A stretch of DNA of 8,872 bases from WTKG01 sp963735005. GTDB taxonomy: Bacteria > Actinomycetota > Actinomycetes > Actinomycetales > Demequinaceae. Shown here piece by piece: positions 1 through 6,083 of the stretch. Each line of letters starts with the position of its first letter. The stretch's first letter is position 1. A program made the translations under genes and the position numbers. The stretch is taken from the NCBI GenBank assembly GCA_963735005.1, contig CAVTJA010000012.1, positions 1 to 8,872 on the forward strand. The letters are read 5' to 3'. A model generated the notes under the pieces. The model did not search any database. It was not told the DNA's origin and saw nothing but the letters and a program-made list of their open reading frames with translations.

Positions 1-374
1 AGGCCGACGGTCTCCGCCGAGCCGCCGTCGACGGCGGTCGATACGGAGGTGGCGAGGAACCCCGCGCTGGCCATGATGGCGACGGAATTCATGAGTGCGA
101 ATGCGGCGAGCGCGCTGGCCTGGAACGAGTCCACCGTACGGAACATGCGGAAGAACCACAGGGCCGCGAGCGCCTGCGTGGCGACGATGCCGATCTCCAT
201 GGCGACGCCCAGGCGGGCGAGTGTTTCGTGATTGACGATATTGGCGGCGGTGGCGACGGTGTCGCCCTCGACGAGCAGCTCTGGCCGAATGAGCAGGAAT
301 CCGATCATTCCGGTGATTCCGACTCCGAGGTACGACAGTCCGGCCCAGCGGGCCGACTTCTTGAGCTCTTGCAT
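1..374 (-). CDS. DUF4386-type integral membrane protein (N-terminal part, cut by window edge)
   Basis: Function is unknown. The 124 visible residues begin MQELKKSARWAGLSYLGVG and look like the DUF4386 family, small multi-pass membrane proteins whose N-terminus typically has the R-x-A-G-L-x-Y-L pattern ahead of the first helix. Hydrophobic segments lie at about residues 10-29, 55-77 and 87-109, with a basic patch (FFRMFRT) after the second helix. The ATG at 374-372 is preceded by AAGGAGA (387-381) at 6-nt spacing, a strong ribosome binding site that decides the start. The frame is open to the left edge, so the C-terminal half is missing. It lies 152 bp downstream of the XRE gene on the same strand; no TANNNT -10 was found in that gap, so it may depend partly on readthrough from the upstream operon. 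The family name comes from pattern recall and was not checked by a profile search. Confidence 0.75.
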   Translation of the reverse strand, partial: MQELKKSARWAGLSYLGVGITGMIGFLLIRPELLVEGDTVATAANIVNHETLARLGVAMEIGIVATQALAALWFFRMFRTVDSFQASALAAFALMNSVAIMASAGFLATSVSTAVDGGSAETVG

Positions 375-426
375 GAGTCTTCTCCTTGGTCGTGGTGGTG
401 TTGGTGGTGCTGGTCATGACGTCTCC

Positions 427-469
427 ACACCGTTTTTGGGTGTCGTTCGTAGAGCCCGGGTGTCGGGCT
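427..469 (-). terminator. Two small hairpins downstream of the XRE operon, possible weak terminator
   Basis: In the 152-bp gap after the XRE stop codon there are two perfect inverted repeats. One is AGCCCG/CGGGCT (453-458 and 464-469, 5-nt loop). The other is ACACC/GGTGT (427-431 and 439-443, 7-nt loop containing TTTTT on the plus strand). Neither is followed by a U-tract in the minus direction, so termination is only plausible. Nearer to the DUF4386 start, 390-413 is a G/T-rich stretch of repeated GTG and GTT triplets with no evident function. Confidence 0.3.
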
Positions 470-526
470 TGTCTTGTGGTGTGACGTTGTGGGGCTAGCG
501 GAGGCGCCGAAGGGCGGTCGTGGTGA

Positions 527-754
527 TTAGTCGCCCCCTTCGTCCGGGTACTGGAAGACGTCGTCGAGGGGTACCCCGAACGCCTTCGCGATCTGGAAGG
601 CCATCTCCAGTGACGGCGAGTACCGTCCCTGCTCGATCGCGATGATGGTCTGCCGAGTGACGCCGACGGCTTCGGCCAGGTCGGCCTGCGTCATCTCACC
701 CTTGGCAAACCGCAGCGCGCGGATCGAGTTGGTGACCTTGGTGGACTTTGGCAT
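527..754 (-). CDS. Small XRE-family HTH transcriptional regulator
   Basis: A 75-residue DNA-binding protein consisting almost only of a Cro/C1-type helix-turn-helix. The HTH occupies about residues 9-62; the TQADLAEAV, GVTRQTIIAIEQG and YSPSLEMAFQIAKAFGV segments match helices 2-5 of the fold, and the tail ends FQYPDEGGD. It belongs to the short (about 65-75 aa) group of XRE regulators that often sit beside small DUF2178-like membrane proteins and usually act as autorepressors; that role is inferred here. The ATG at 754-752 lies 2 bp after the stop of the upstream membrane-protein gene. Its ribosome binding site (GGGAGGG) is inside the last codons of that gene, so the two are probably translationally coupled. 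It is the last gene of a four-gene operon, and its likely targets are the dyads in the operon promoter at 2091-2157. Confidence 0.93.
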   Translation of the reverse strand: MPKSTKVTNSIRALRFAKGEMTQADLAEAVGVTRQTIIAIEQGRYSPSLEMAFQIAKAFGVPLDDVFQYPDEGGD

Positions 755-756
755 CT

Positions 757-1203
757 CTAGAAGCCCTCCCGGTACGCGCGCAGCTTCGCGACGCCGCCGC
801 GGATGCCGCCGAGCATGCCGGCCAGGAACATCGCGTTGGCGATCCAGAAGTGGTCGACGCGTAGCATCGCCAGGACGATCACTGCGACCGTGCCGAGGCT
901 CGTGAAGCGCATGCCCTTGAGGTTGCCGATCTTCTCGATCTCCTTGTCGCGGATGTCGCCGTCCTCGAAGTCCGGGTCCTCGCCGTGGCGCGTCGCCCGG
1001 ACGCCGTGGCCGATCGCCGAGGCGATGGTGCCGATGATGACGCCCACGATGACCGAGCCCATGGCCCAGATCATCGGGACGATCCAGCTGACGTCCTCGA
1101 TCGGGCGGTCCGCTGCGCGCGTGAGGACCACGGCGAAGTACGCGACCAGGATGAGCGGCATCACGATGACCTGCGCCCACACGGCGCGCTGGCTGACGGT
1201 CAT
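757..1203 (-). CDS. DUF2178-like four-helix membrane protein, paralogue 3 of the operon
   Basis: Function unknown. The protein has 148 residues with hydrophobic segments at about 10-28, 40-64, 100-114 and 117-135. A charged cytoplasmic-type loop between helices 2 and 3 carries DIRDKEIEKIGN (83-94). After helix 3 comes DHFWIANA (117-124), and the C-terminus is AYREGF. The D-x-R-D-x-x-I/V core, the FW-I/V-A-N/H motif and the YR-E/K-G end are shared with the two upstream genes, so the three are tandem paralogues. The loop motif resembles the DER-D-x-x-I signature of DUF2178-type proteins. The ATG at 1203-1201 overlaps the TGA of the preceding gene by 4 bp (ATGA), and a GAAGGG ribosome binding site lies in that gene's final codons. 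This copy is the most diverged: it lacks the GFEEK segment at the N-terminus and has a longer acidic stretch, GEDPDFEDGD, before the motif. Confidence 0.85.
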   Translation of the reverse strand: MTVSQRAVWAQVIVMPLILVAYFAVVLTRAADRPIEDVSWIVPMIWAMGSVIVGVIIGTIASAIGHGVRATRHGEDPDFEDGDIRDKEIEKIGNLKGMRFTSLGTVAVIVLAMLRVDHFWIANAMFLAGMLGGIRGGVAKLRAYREGF

Positions 1204-1655
1204 GAGGGGATCCCTTCACGGTACGCGGCCGCTTTGGACGCCGAGCCGATGAAGGACGCGAACCATGCGCCGAGGAACAGGTTGTGCGCGACCCAGAAGG
1301 TGTCGACGCCCAGCGCCAGCAGGATGATCGTCACGAACACTGTGAGGCTCACGAGCCCGCCGCTGGTGGCGTCTCCGTAGCGGTCGATCTCGGCGTCGCG
1401 CGCGTCCTTGGCCTGGCCCTTCTGCCGGGCCCTCGCGATGCCGTAGCCGATGCCGTAGAGCCCGCCGCCGATCGCGAGGACCAGCAGCATCGGCCCTTGC
1501 CACGCTACCTTGGTGACCGATACGTCGTCCGTGAAGACGCGGGTGAGCACGATCGCGAGGTAGGCGGCGATGGAGATGATGGAGAGGCCGAGCCCGGCGT
1601 AGTGGTGCTTCTCCTCGAAGCCGATCTCGTCGGCCGGGATGTCATTCTTGGCCAT
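1200..1655 (-). CDS. DUF2178-like four-helix membrane protein, paralogue 2 of the operon
   Basis: Function unknown; 151 residues. The N-terminus MAKNDIPADEIGFEEKHHY contains the GFEEK-x-x-x-Y segment also found at the start of paralogue 1. Hydrophobic segments are at about 20-40, 53-74, 99-116 and 120-138. The inter-helix loop has DARDAEIDRYGD (84-95) and the last helix begins DTFWVAHN (118-125); the end is YREGIPS. The ATG at 1655-1653 follows the TAG of paralogue 1 by 2 bp, with GGAAGGG about 9 nt upstream, inside paralogue 1. A longer open frame extends upstream to 2144 but overlaps paralogue 1 completely and shows no domain, so it was not used. An asparagine in the FW-x-A-N motif of the other two copies is histidine here. 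A role as a subunit of a hetero-oligomeric membrane complex is possible from the gene arrangement but is pure inference. Confidence 0.87.
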   Translation of the reverse strand: MAKNDIPADEIGFEEKHHYAGLGLSIISIAAYLAIVLTRVFTDDVSVTKVAWQGPMLLVLAIGGGLYGIGYGIARARQKGQAKDARDAEIDRYGDATSGGLVSLTVFVTIILLALGVDTFWVAHNLFLGAWFASFIGSASKAAAYREGIPS

Positions 1656-1657
1656 GG

Positions 1658-2080
1658 CTAGGCGCCCTTCCGGTAGATGATTGACCGCGCGACGACGCCG
1701 GTGATTGCGGCGAGCACATACGCGCCGTAGATGGCGTTGGCGATCCAGAAGGTCTCTGCGTCCACGAGCGCCAGTGCGAACGGGCCCACGATCAGGGACG
1801 CGAAGATGATGTAGGTGATCTGGTCGGCGAACCGACCGACGTTGCGGTCGCGCTCGTCGGTCTTGTCGGCCTCCTTGGGGTTCGAGGCGCGGGCGAACAT
1901 CCCGAAGACCATGTTCGCGACGATGCCGGCGCCGATCGCCCACAGCAGGGTGCGCACGTACGAGATGTCCGCGACGGCGTCCGCGTTCGCGACCTTGGTG
2001 AAGAGCCACGTGAAGTACGTGCCACCTACCAGCAGCGCGGCGAGGCCGTACGCCCACTGGTTCTTCTCTTCGAAACCCAT
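1658..2080 (-). CDS. DUF2178-like four-helix membrane protein, paralogue 1, first gene of the operon
   Basis: Function unknown; 140 residues from the chosen start, MGFEEKNQWAYG. Hydrophobic segments are at about 10-28, 42-63, 85-106 and 110-131. The loop motif is DERDRNVGRFADQ (75-87), followed by ETFWIANA (109-116) and a C-terminal IYRKGA. This copy has the clearest DUF2178-like DERD signature of the three. An alternative ATG at 2110 would add ten residues, but it lacks a ribosome binding site and coincides with the predicted transcription start of the promoter at 2116-2144. The ATG at 2080-2078 has GGAG at 5-nt spacing and would give a leader of about 30 nt, so it is preferred. The C-terminal Arg-Lys-Gly codons contain the ribosome binding site of the next gene. 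The operon promoter is covered by candidate operators. Confidence 0.88.
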   Translation of the reverse strand: MGFEEKNQWAYGLAALLVGGTYFTWLFTKVANADAVADISYVRTLLWAIGAGIVANMVFGMFARASNPKEADKTDERDRNVGRFADQITYIIFASLIVGPFALALVDAETFWIANAIYGAYVLAAITGVVARSIIYRKGA

Positions 2081-2090
2081 GATGACTCCA

Positions 2091-2157
2091 ATGTAAAGAA
2101 ACTCTGACATTGATGAATGTAAGGCCTTGCTGACATCGTGTCAAGTTTTCTATACAT
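2091..2157. promoter_or_regulatory. Array of three TGT-N12-ACA dyads, candidate XRE operators
   Basis: Two near-identical 20-bp dyads read ATGTAA-N8-TGACAT at 2091-2110 and 2117-2136. With the shared preceding A and the C before TGACAT, AATGTAA-N7-CTGACAT recurs at a 26-bp interval. A weaker third dyad, GTGTCA-N8-ATACAT (2138-2157), keeps the TGT-N12-ACA core. Box 1 covers the start of the transcript, box 2 lies largely between the -10 and -35, and box 3 starts at the -35 and extends upstream. This placement is typical of repression. The best candidate ligand is the XRE protein encoded last in the same operon. Assignment of protein to site is inferred; the repeats themselves are directly visible. 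Confidence 0.6.
2116..2144 (-). promoter_or_regulatory. Near-consensus sigma-70-type promoter of the membrane-protein/XRE operon
   Basis: On the minus strand TTGACA (2144-2139) is separated by exactly 17 bp from TACATT (2121-2116). This is a perfect -35 and a 4/6 -10 that keeps the key T, A and final T. Initiation is expected near 2108-2110, about 30 nt before the ATG at 2080. It is the strongest promoter visible in the window. A tight TGACA-TCG-TGTCA repeat (2131-2143) overlaps the -35, and an ACATT-GATG-AATGT repeat (2107-2120) overlaps the -10, in addition to the wider dyads described separately. Confidence 0.75.
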
Positions 2158-2171
2158 CACGTCCGCGAGGG

Positions 2172-2966
2172 TTAGGGGCTCGCCCTGCGCGCGACGACAG
2201 CGACGGCGTCGATGTCTTCCCGCTCGACGATGCTCGCGGCGAGCCCAGCGCGCTCGCACGCCGCGACGGTTCGGCCCGCAAGCGCCTCGCTGGTCTCGAG
2301 GATCAGCGCGCCGCCGGGCTTGAGCAGTCTCGCGGCGGCCGCCGCGACGCCCGCCTGCACGGTGGTGCCGTCGGGGCCACCGTCGAGCGAGATGCTCGGC
2401 TCGAAGTCCCGCGCTTCCCGTGGCATGAAGGTGATCTCGGCGGAGGGCACGTAAGGCGCGCAAGCGACCACCACGTCCACCGCACCCGCGAGGACCGTAG
2501 GCAAGGGCGCGTCGAGGTCGCCCACGTACACCGCAGCGCCGGTGCCGGCGAGGTTGCGGCGCGCGAAGGCGGCTGCGGTGTCGTCGATGTCGGCCGCGTG
2601 CATGGTCACGTCCGGCCGGCGCGCCGCGATGGCCGCGCTGATCGCCCCGGAGCCGCAACACAGTTCGACGGCGGTCGCCCGCGGCGGGGCGAGGCGCACG
2701 GCCTCGTCCACGAGCAGCGCGCTGCGCGCGCGGGGCACGAACACCCCCGCCCCTATCGCGCAGCGGACGCCCGCGAAGTCCGCCCACCCGACCACGTACT
2801 CGAGCGGCTCGCCGGCGAGGCGGCGCGAGAGGAGGTCCTCCAGCGCCGCCCCGCGCGCGGCCTCCGCGAGCAAGATCTCGGCCTCGTCCTCGGCGAACAC
2901 GCTCCCCGCGGCGCGCAGCCGCGCGGCGATGCGCGCGACGGCGTCGCGGGGTTCAGCTGTGGCCAC
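2172..2966 (-). CDS. PrmC/HemK-related putative protein-(glutamine-N5) methyltransferase
   Basis: A 264-residue class I SAM-dependent methyltransferase resembling PrmC/HemK, which methylates the glutamine of release-factor GGQ motifs. It fits best the PrmC-related subgroup of unknown substrate rather than PrmC itself. Visible elements in order are a helical N-terminal domain, the AGEPLEYVVGW and F-x-G segment (51-65), VFVPRARSALLVDEA (75-89) where PrmC has PRPETE, motif I ELCCGSGAIS (101-110), acidic ADIDD (125-129), DVVVACAPYVP (164-174), EPSISLDGGPDG (189-200) and LLKPGGALILE (214-224). The catalytic motif of the superfamily, (N/D)PP(Y/F), is here CAPY (169-172), so the residue that normally contacts the substrate amide is cysteine. 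Activity is therefore uncertain. The GTG start at 2966-2964 follows AGGGGGC at about 4 nt. The gene lies between the exporter operon and the XRE operon and probably has its own promoter. Confidence 0.85.
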   Translation of the reverse strand: MATAEPRDAVARIAARLRAAGSVFAEDEAEILLAEAARGAALEDLLSRRLAGEPLEYVVGWADFAGVRCAIGAGVFVPRARSALLVDEAVRLAPPRATAVELCCGSGAISAAIAARRPDVTMHAADIDDTAAAFARRNLAGTGAAVYVGDLDAPLPTVLAGAVDVVVACAPYVPSAEITFMPREARDFEPSISLDGGPDGTTVQAGVAAAAARLLKPGGALILETSEALAGRTVAACERAGLAASIVEREDIDAVAVVARRASP

Positions 2967-2996
2967 GGTGCCCCCTAGGCGGTGAGGCGATAGCCC

Positions 2997-3002
2997 AGTC
3001 TA
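2997..3002 (-). promoter_or_regulatory. Candidate -10 element for the methyltransferase gene
   Basis: The minus strand reads TAGACTGGGC beginning at 3002; TAGACT fits the TANNNT -10 pattern common in actinobacteria and would start a transcript near 2990, about 24 nt before the GTG. No -35 match is present at the expected distance (3020-3025). A 5-bp GC hairpin, CGGCC/GGCCG (3015-3019 and 3025-3029), surrounds the stop codon of the upstream permease gene. Confidence 0.4.
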
Positions 3003-3021
3003 GGAGCGCCGCCGCGGCCGG

Positions 3022-5367
3022 CTAGGCCGAGCGTTCGCGCACCACCTTCGCGATGTCGACTTGCTTGATGGCGCGCGCCGCCGGCCACTGCGAGATTGCC
3101 GCGGCGGCCAGGACGCCAAGCGCAGTCGCGGGCAACACCCACCACTGCCACACGAGGTCGATCGAGAACAGGTCGCTCGAGAAGCTCGCGAGGAACGCCT
3201 TGGCGGCGAGCACCCCGAGCCCAAGCCCGAACGGCAGCCCGAGCGCGGTCGCGACCAGGCTTTCGGTGGCGATCGTCCCCGCGACCTTGCGTAGCGGGAC
3301 TCCGGCGGCGCGAAGCGTCGCGAGCTCGTTCGTGCGCTCGACGATGTTCACGGCCATCGTCACGTAGATGACGGCGAGGGCCAGGACTGCGCCGAGCGCG
3401 ATCATGACGCCCGCGAAGGCCCAGAACAGTCCCAGGTACTGGTCTACGGTCTGGGCTAGCGCCTTCGCGTCGACATACGCGACCACGCCGGACTCGCCGG
3501 TGATCGTGTTGCGCATGGCGTCGCGGTCTACGCCGTCGTCGAAGCCGACTACGAAGGTGGTGACGCCCGTGTCCGGGAGCAGGCTCGACGCGAACTCCTC
3601 CGACGAATAGACGGTGGTGCCGAGCGGCTCGTTGAGCAGGCCCACCAGGGTTACCGAGCGGCTGTCGGTGTCCGTCGCCAGGGTGATGGTGTCGCCCACG
3701 CTCACGTCGAGCGCGTCGGCGAGCGCCTGGCCGGCGAGGACGCCGTCCTTGGGGAGATCAATGTACGAGCCGTCAGTGCTGCGGAAGCCGTGCAGCGTCG
3801 TTCCAGGCTCGAAGCCGCGTAGCGACGTCGCGTAGGTCAGGTCACCCGACGATGCCACGATTGAGCCGAGCGACGTGGGCTCGACGATCGCGACGCCAGG
3901 CACGCCCGCGAGCACCTGCGGCGCTTGGCCGGCGACGGTCGAGTCAACGGAGACAGACGCGTCCTCCTTGTTGATTTCGTGGAACTGCACGTGGAGCGCG
4001 TCGAGCATGCTCGTCACGAGGCCGATGGTGGCGAGCACAAGCACCATGGCAAGCACGGAGCCGAGCATCGTCGCGAGGGTGCGGCGGCGGCTGCGGCCGA
4101 CGTCGCGGAGCGCCATCCTGACGGTCGCGGGGAGGCGGTCGAGGCGCGCGACGAACCGCGCCCAGGGGCCCGGCTTGGGTGGCGGCGCCACCGACCTCAT
4201 GGCCTCGGCGGGCGCGGTGCGGGACGCGGTGATCGCGGGCGCGAGCGCGCCGAGCACGCCCACCACCACGCCGAACAGCAGGCCGTTCAGCACCAGCGCG
4301 GGGTGGAAGTTCACGACCGTGTCGGGGATGCCGAGCGCGCCTGTGTACGCCTTGGTAACCGCGCTGTTCGCCAGCAGCCCCAGCGCGACTCCGACGACCG
4401 ATCCGAGCAACCCGACAGCAAGGCCCTGGCCAAGGTAGTGACGCAGCACGCGGCCGCGGCGAGCGCCCGATGCCATGAGTGTGCCGATGATCGGGCGCTC
4501 CTGGAGGATGCGGCGCGCGAGGAGCACGTACGACGCGACGGCGGCGGCGGTCAGGAACAGCATCGGGAAGGCCACGGACATCTCGTTGAAGCCGTCGAGG
4601 TCCTCCTGCAGGGTGGCCTGCGAGGCCTGGTCCTGCCACGGGGTGACGTCGGCCGCACCCGCGCCGCGCATCTTCGCGGTGACCGCAGCTTCCGTGCCGG
4701 ACGGTGCGTCGCTTGGCAGGGTTACAAGAGCCTGGTTGGGGCCAGTGCCCGCCCACTGTTCGGCGAGCGCTTCGGGGACGAACAGCACTGCGAACGACTT
4801 CGAGTCGCTCAGCACGTCCTGGCGGTTGCGCGCAGGCCAGATGTATTCGGCGGACACGGCGACGCCGGCCACCGTGACGTCGTTCCACTGGCCGCCCGCG
4901 AACACGCTCACGGAGTCGCCGACGGAGATGTTGAACGCCTCGGCCGCGTGCTTCTCGACGAGCGCCTGCCCCGACGCGGAATCCAGGTACGCGCCGTCGA
5001 TCACGTCGATGTCGCCCACCGCGGGGCGCTCGCCCACGGGCATGCCGACGATTCGGCCGACAAGCGTGGTGCCGTCGATCTTCAGGGGCGGGTCGTTCTG
5101 GACCCGCGTGGTGGCGCGCTCGGCGCCAGCGCCAAGCGCGGCGTCGGCCACCTGCGACGCGTCCCCGCCGGTGGCGGTGAGGTCGGCGAAGTGGAGCCGG
5201 TCGTAGGTGCCTTGATAGGAGGCCTTCAGGTTGAGGAACGCCCCGGCGGTCGCGACGTACAGCAGTACGCCAAGCATGATCGTGATGGCCACCGCGATGA
5301 CCTGTCCACGCTGGCGGCGCAGGTCGCGGATGCCCTTGAGTGTTGTGGCTCGCATCGTGATTACCAC
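3022..5367 (-). CDS. Two-module FtsX-family ABC transporter permease
   Basis: A 781-residue permease of the MacB/LolC/FtsX superfamily, the membrane partner of the ATPase encoded just upstream. Such systems use ATP to drive conformational work across the membrane, commonly exporting lipids, peptides or antimicrobials; the substrate here is unknown. It has two repeated modules. Module 1 has a helix at about 23-44, an extracytoplasmic domain (45-265) and helices at about 266-284, 315-335 and 357-378. Module 2 has a helix at about 434-454, an extracytoplasmic domain (455-645) and helices at about 646-671, 702-722 and 741-761. Coupling segments ERPIIGTLMASGA (290-302) and ERTNELATLRAAG (677-689) follow the helices as in FtsX proteins. 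The GTG start at 5367 overlaps the ATPase gene by 7 bp, with AAGG 4-5 nt upstream. An ATG at 5355 is an alternative four codons in. The reading frame is intact, with the full length of a double-FtsX permease. Confidence 0.93.
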   Translation of the reverse strand: MVITMRATTLKGIRDLRRQRGQVIAVAITIMLGVLLYVATAGAFLNLKASYQGTYDRLHFADLTATGGDASQVADAALGAGAERATTRVQNDPPLKIDGTTLVGRIVGMPVGERPAVGDIDVIDGAYLDSASGQALVEKHAAEAFNISVGDSVSVFAGGQWNDVTVAGVAVSAEYIWPARNRQDVLSDSKSFAVLFVPEALAEQWAGTGPNQALVTLPSDAPSGTEAAVTAKMRGAGAADVTPWQDQASQATLQEDLDGFNEMSVAFPMLFLTAAAVASYVLLARRILQERPIIGTLMASGARRGRVLRHYLGQGLAVGLLGSVVGVALGLLANSAVTKAYTGALGIPDTVVNFHPALVLNGLLFGVVVGVLGALAPAITASRTAPAEAMRSVAPPPKPGPWARFVARLDRLPATVRMALRDVGRSRRRTLATMLGSVLAMVLVLATIGLVTSMLDALHVQFHEINKEDASVSVDSTVAGQAPQVLAGVPGVAIVEPTSLGSIVASSGDLTYATSLRGFEPGTTLHGFRSTDGSYIDLPKDGVLAGQALADALDVSVGDTITLATDTDSRSVTLVGLLNEPLGTTVYSSEEFASSLLPDTGVTTFVVGFDDGVDRDAMRNTITGESGVVAYVDAKALAQTVDQYLGLFWAFAGVMIALGAVLALAVIYVTMAVNIVERTNELATLRAAGVPLRKVAGTIATESLVATALGLPFGLGLGVLAAKAFLASFSSDLFSIDLVWQWWVLPATALGVLAAAAISQWPAARAIKQVDIAKVVRERSA

Positions 5368-6083
5368 GTCACCTTCGCGGCCGGGAGCGGCTTGGCGTTC
5401 TTCTCGACGCTGCGAATCTTGCCGTCGACGACGGTGACGACGCGGTCCGCGATCTGCGCGACGGACGCGTTGTGGGTGACGATGATAATCGTCTTGCCCT
5501 CGCGGTGCAGGCGCTGCATGAGCTCGAGGATCTGGCGGCCCGTAGCGAGGTCGAGCGCGCCGGTGGGCTCGTCCGCCAGCAGGATGTTGGGCTCAGTCGC
5601 GAGGGCCCTAGCCAGCGCGACCCGCTGCTGCTGGCCGCCGGACAGTTGGGCGGGGAAGTTGTTGGCGCGGTCGCCGAGGCCCACGTCCTCCAGCAGGGAC
5701 TTGACCTTGGTCTTGTTGCCCCGGTCGGTGAGTTCGATGATGACGTCGACGTTCTCCTTGGCGGTGAGCGTCGGGATCAGGTTGAAGAACTGGAAGACGA
5801 AGCCCACGTTCTCGCGCCGGAAGTCGCTGAGGTCACCCGGGTTGCGCCCCGAGATCTCGTTGCCGGCGACGTTGACGCTGCCGCTGGTGGCGGAGTCGAT
5901 GCCGCCGATGATGTTGCACAGGGTGGTCTTGCCGGAGCCAGACGGGCCCAGGATGACGACAAGCTCGCCGGCGTCGATGTGTAGGTCGACGCCCTTGAGG
6001 GCGTGCACGGCCGCGGCGCCCGTGCCGAACGTCTTGGTGACGTCCTTGAGCGTCACGCTACCGTCGGTAATCGTGGTGGTCAT
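5361..6083 (-). CDS. ABC transporter ATP-binding protein, MacB/LolD type
   Basis: A 240-residue cytoplasmic nucleotide-binding subunit pairing with the FtsX-type permease. All catalytic motifs are present: Walker A GPSGSGKT (46-53), Q-loop FQFFNLIPTL (Q98), signature LSGGQQQR (147-154), Walker B ILLADEP with catalytic Glu172, D-loop GALD (175-178) and H-switch THN (His204). The N-terminal KDVTKTFGTGAAAVHALKGV and the VGFVFQFFNLIPTLTAKENV region are typical of the MacB/LolD/FtsE group. The ATG at 6083-6081 overlaps the TGA of the TetR gene by 4 bp and has GGAG at 5-nt spacing, so it has a ribosome binding site of its own and does not rely only on coupling. The gene and its motifs are intact even though the TetR gene in front is frameshifted. 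Confidence 0.97.
   Translation of the reverse strand: MTTTITDGSVTLKDVTKTFGTGAAAVHALKGVDLHIDAGELVVILGPSGSGKTTLCNIIGGIDSATSGSVNVAGNEISGRNPGDLSDFRRENVGFVFQFFNLIPTLTAKENVDVIIELTDRGNKTKVKSLLEDVGLGDRANNFPAQLSGGQQQRVALARALATEPNILLADEPTGALDLATGRQILELMQRLHREGKTIIIVTHNASVAQIADRVVTVVDGKIRSVEKNAKPLPAAKVTW

Noticed and set aside
390..413. GTG/GTT triplet-rich stretch as a microsatellite or small peptide gene (ATG at 415, minus strand)
   Set aside because: The frame from 415 runs out of phase with the DUF4386 gene into arginine-rich shadow sequence, and the repeat is short and imperfect.
527..1219. A 230-residue minus-strand frame ending in the XRE protein, as a possible fusion
   Set aside because: The upstream portion is Arg/Gly/His-rich out-of-frame reading of the third membrane-protein gene; the XRE gene has its own ATG and ribosome binding site at 754.
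2079..2110. Upstream ATG at 2110 as start of paralogue 1
   Set aside because: No ribosome binding site, and it coincides with the predicted transcription start; ATG 2080 has GGAG at good spacing and aligns with the GFEEK segment of paralogue 2.
1200..2144. A 314-residue open frame on the minus strand starting near 2144
   Set aside because: Its first half is arginine-rich shadow sequence opposite the frame of paralogue 1; only the part from ATG 1655 encodes a plausible membrane protein.
2127..2978. A 283-residue plus-strand frame opposite the methyltransferase
   Set aside because: Low-complexity Arg/Gly/Asp composition and no motifs; the minus strand carries recognisable methyltransferase motifs.
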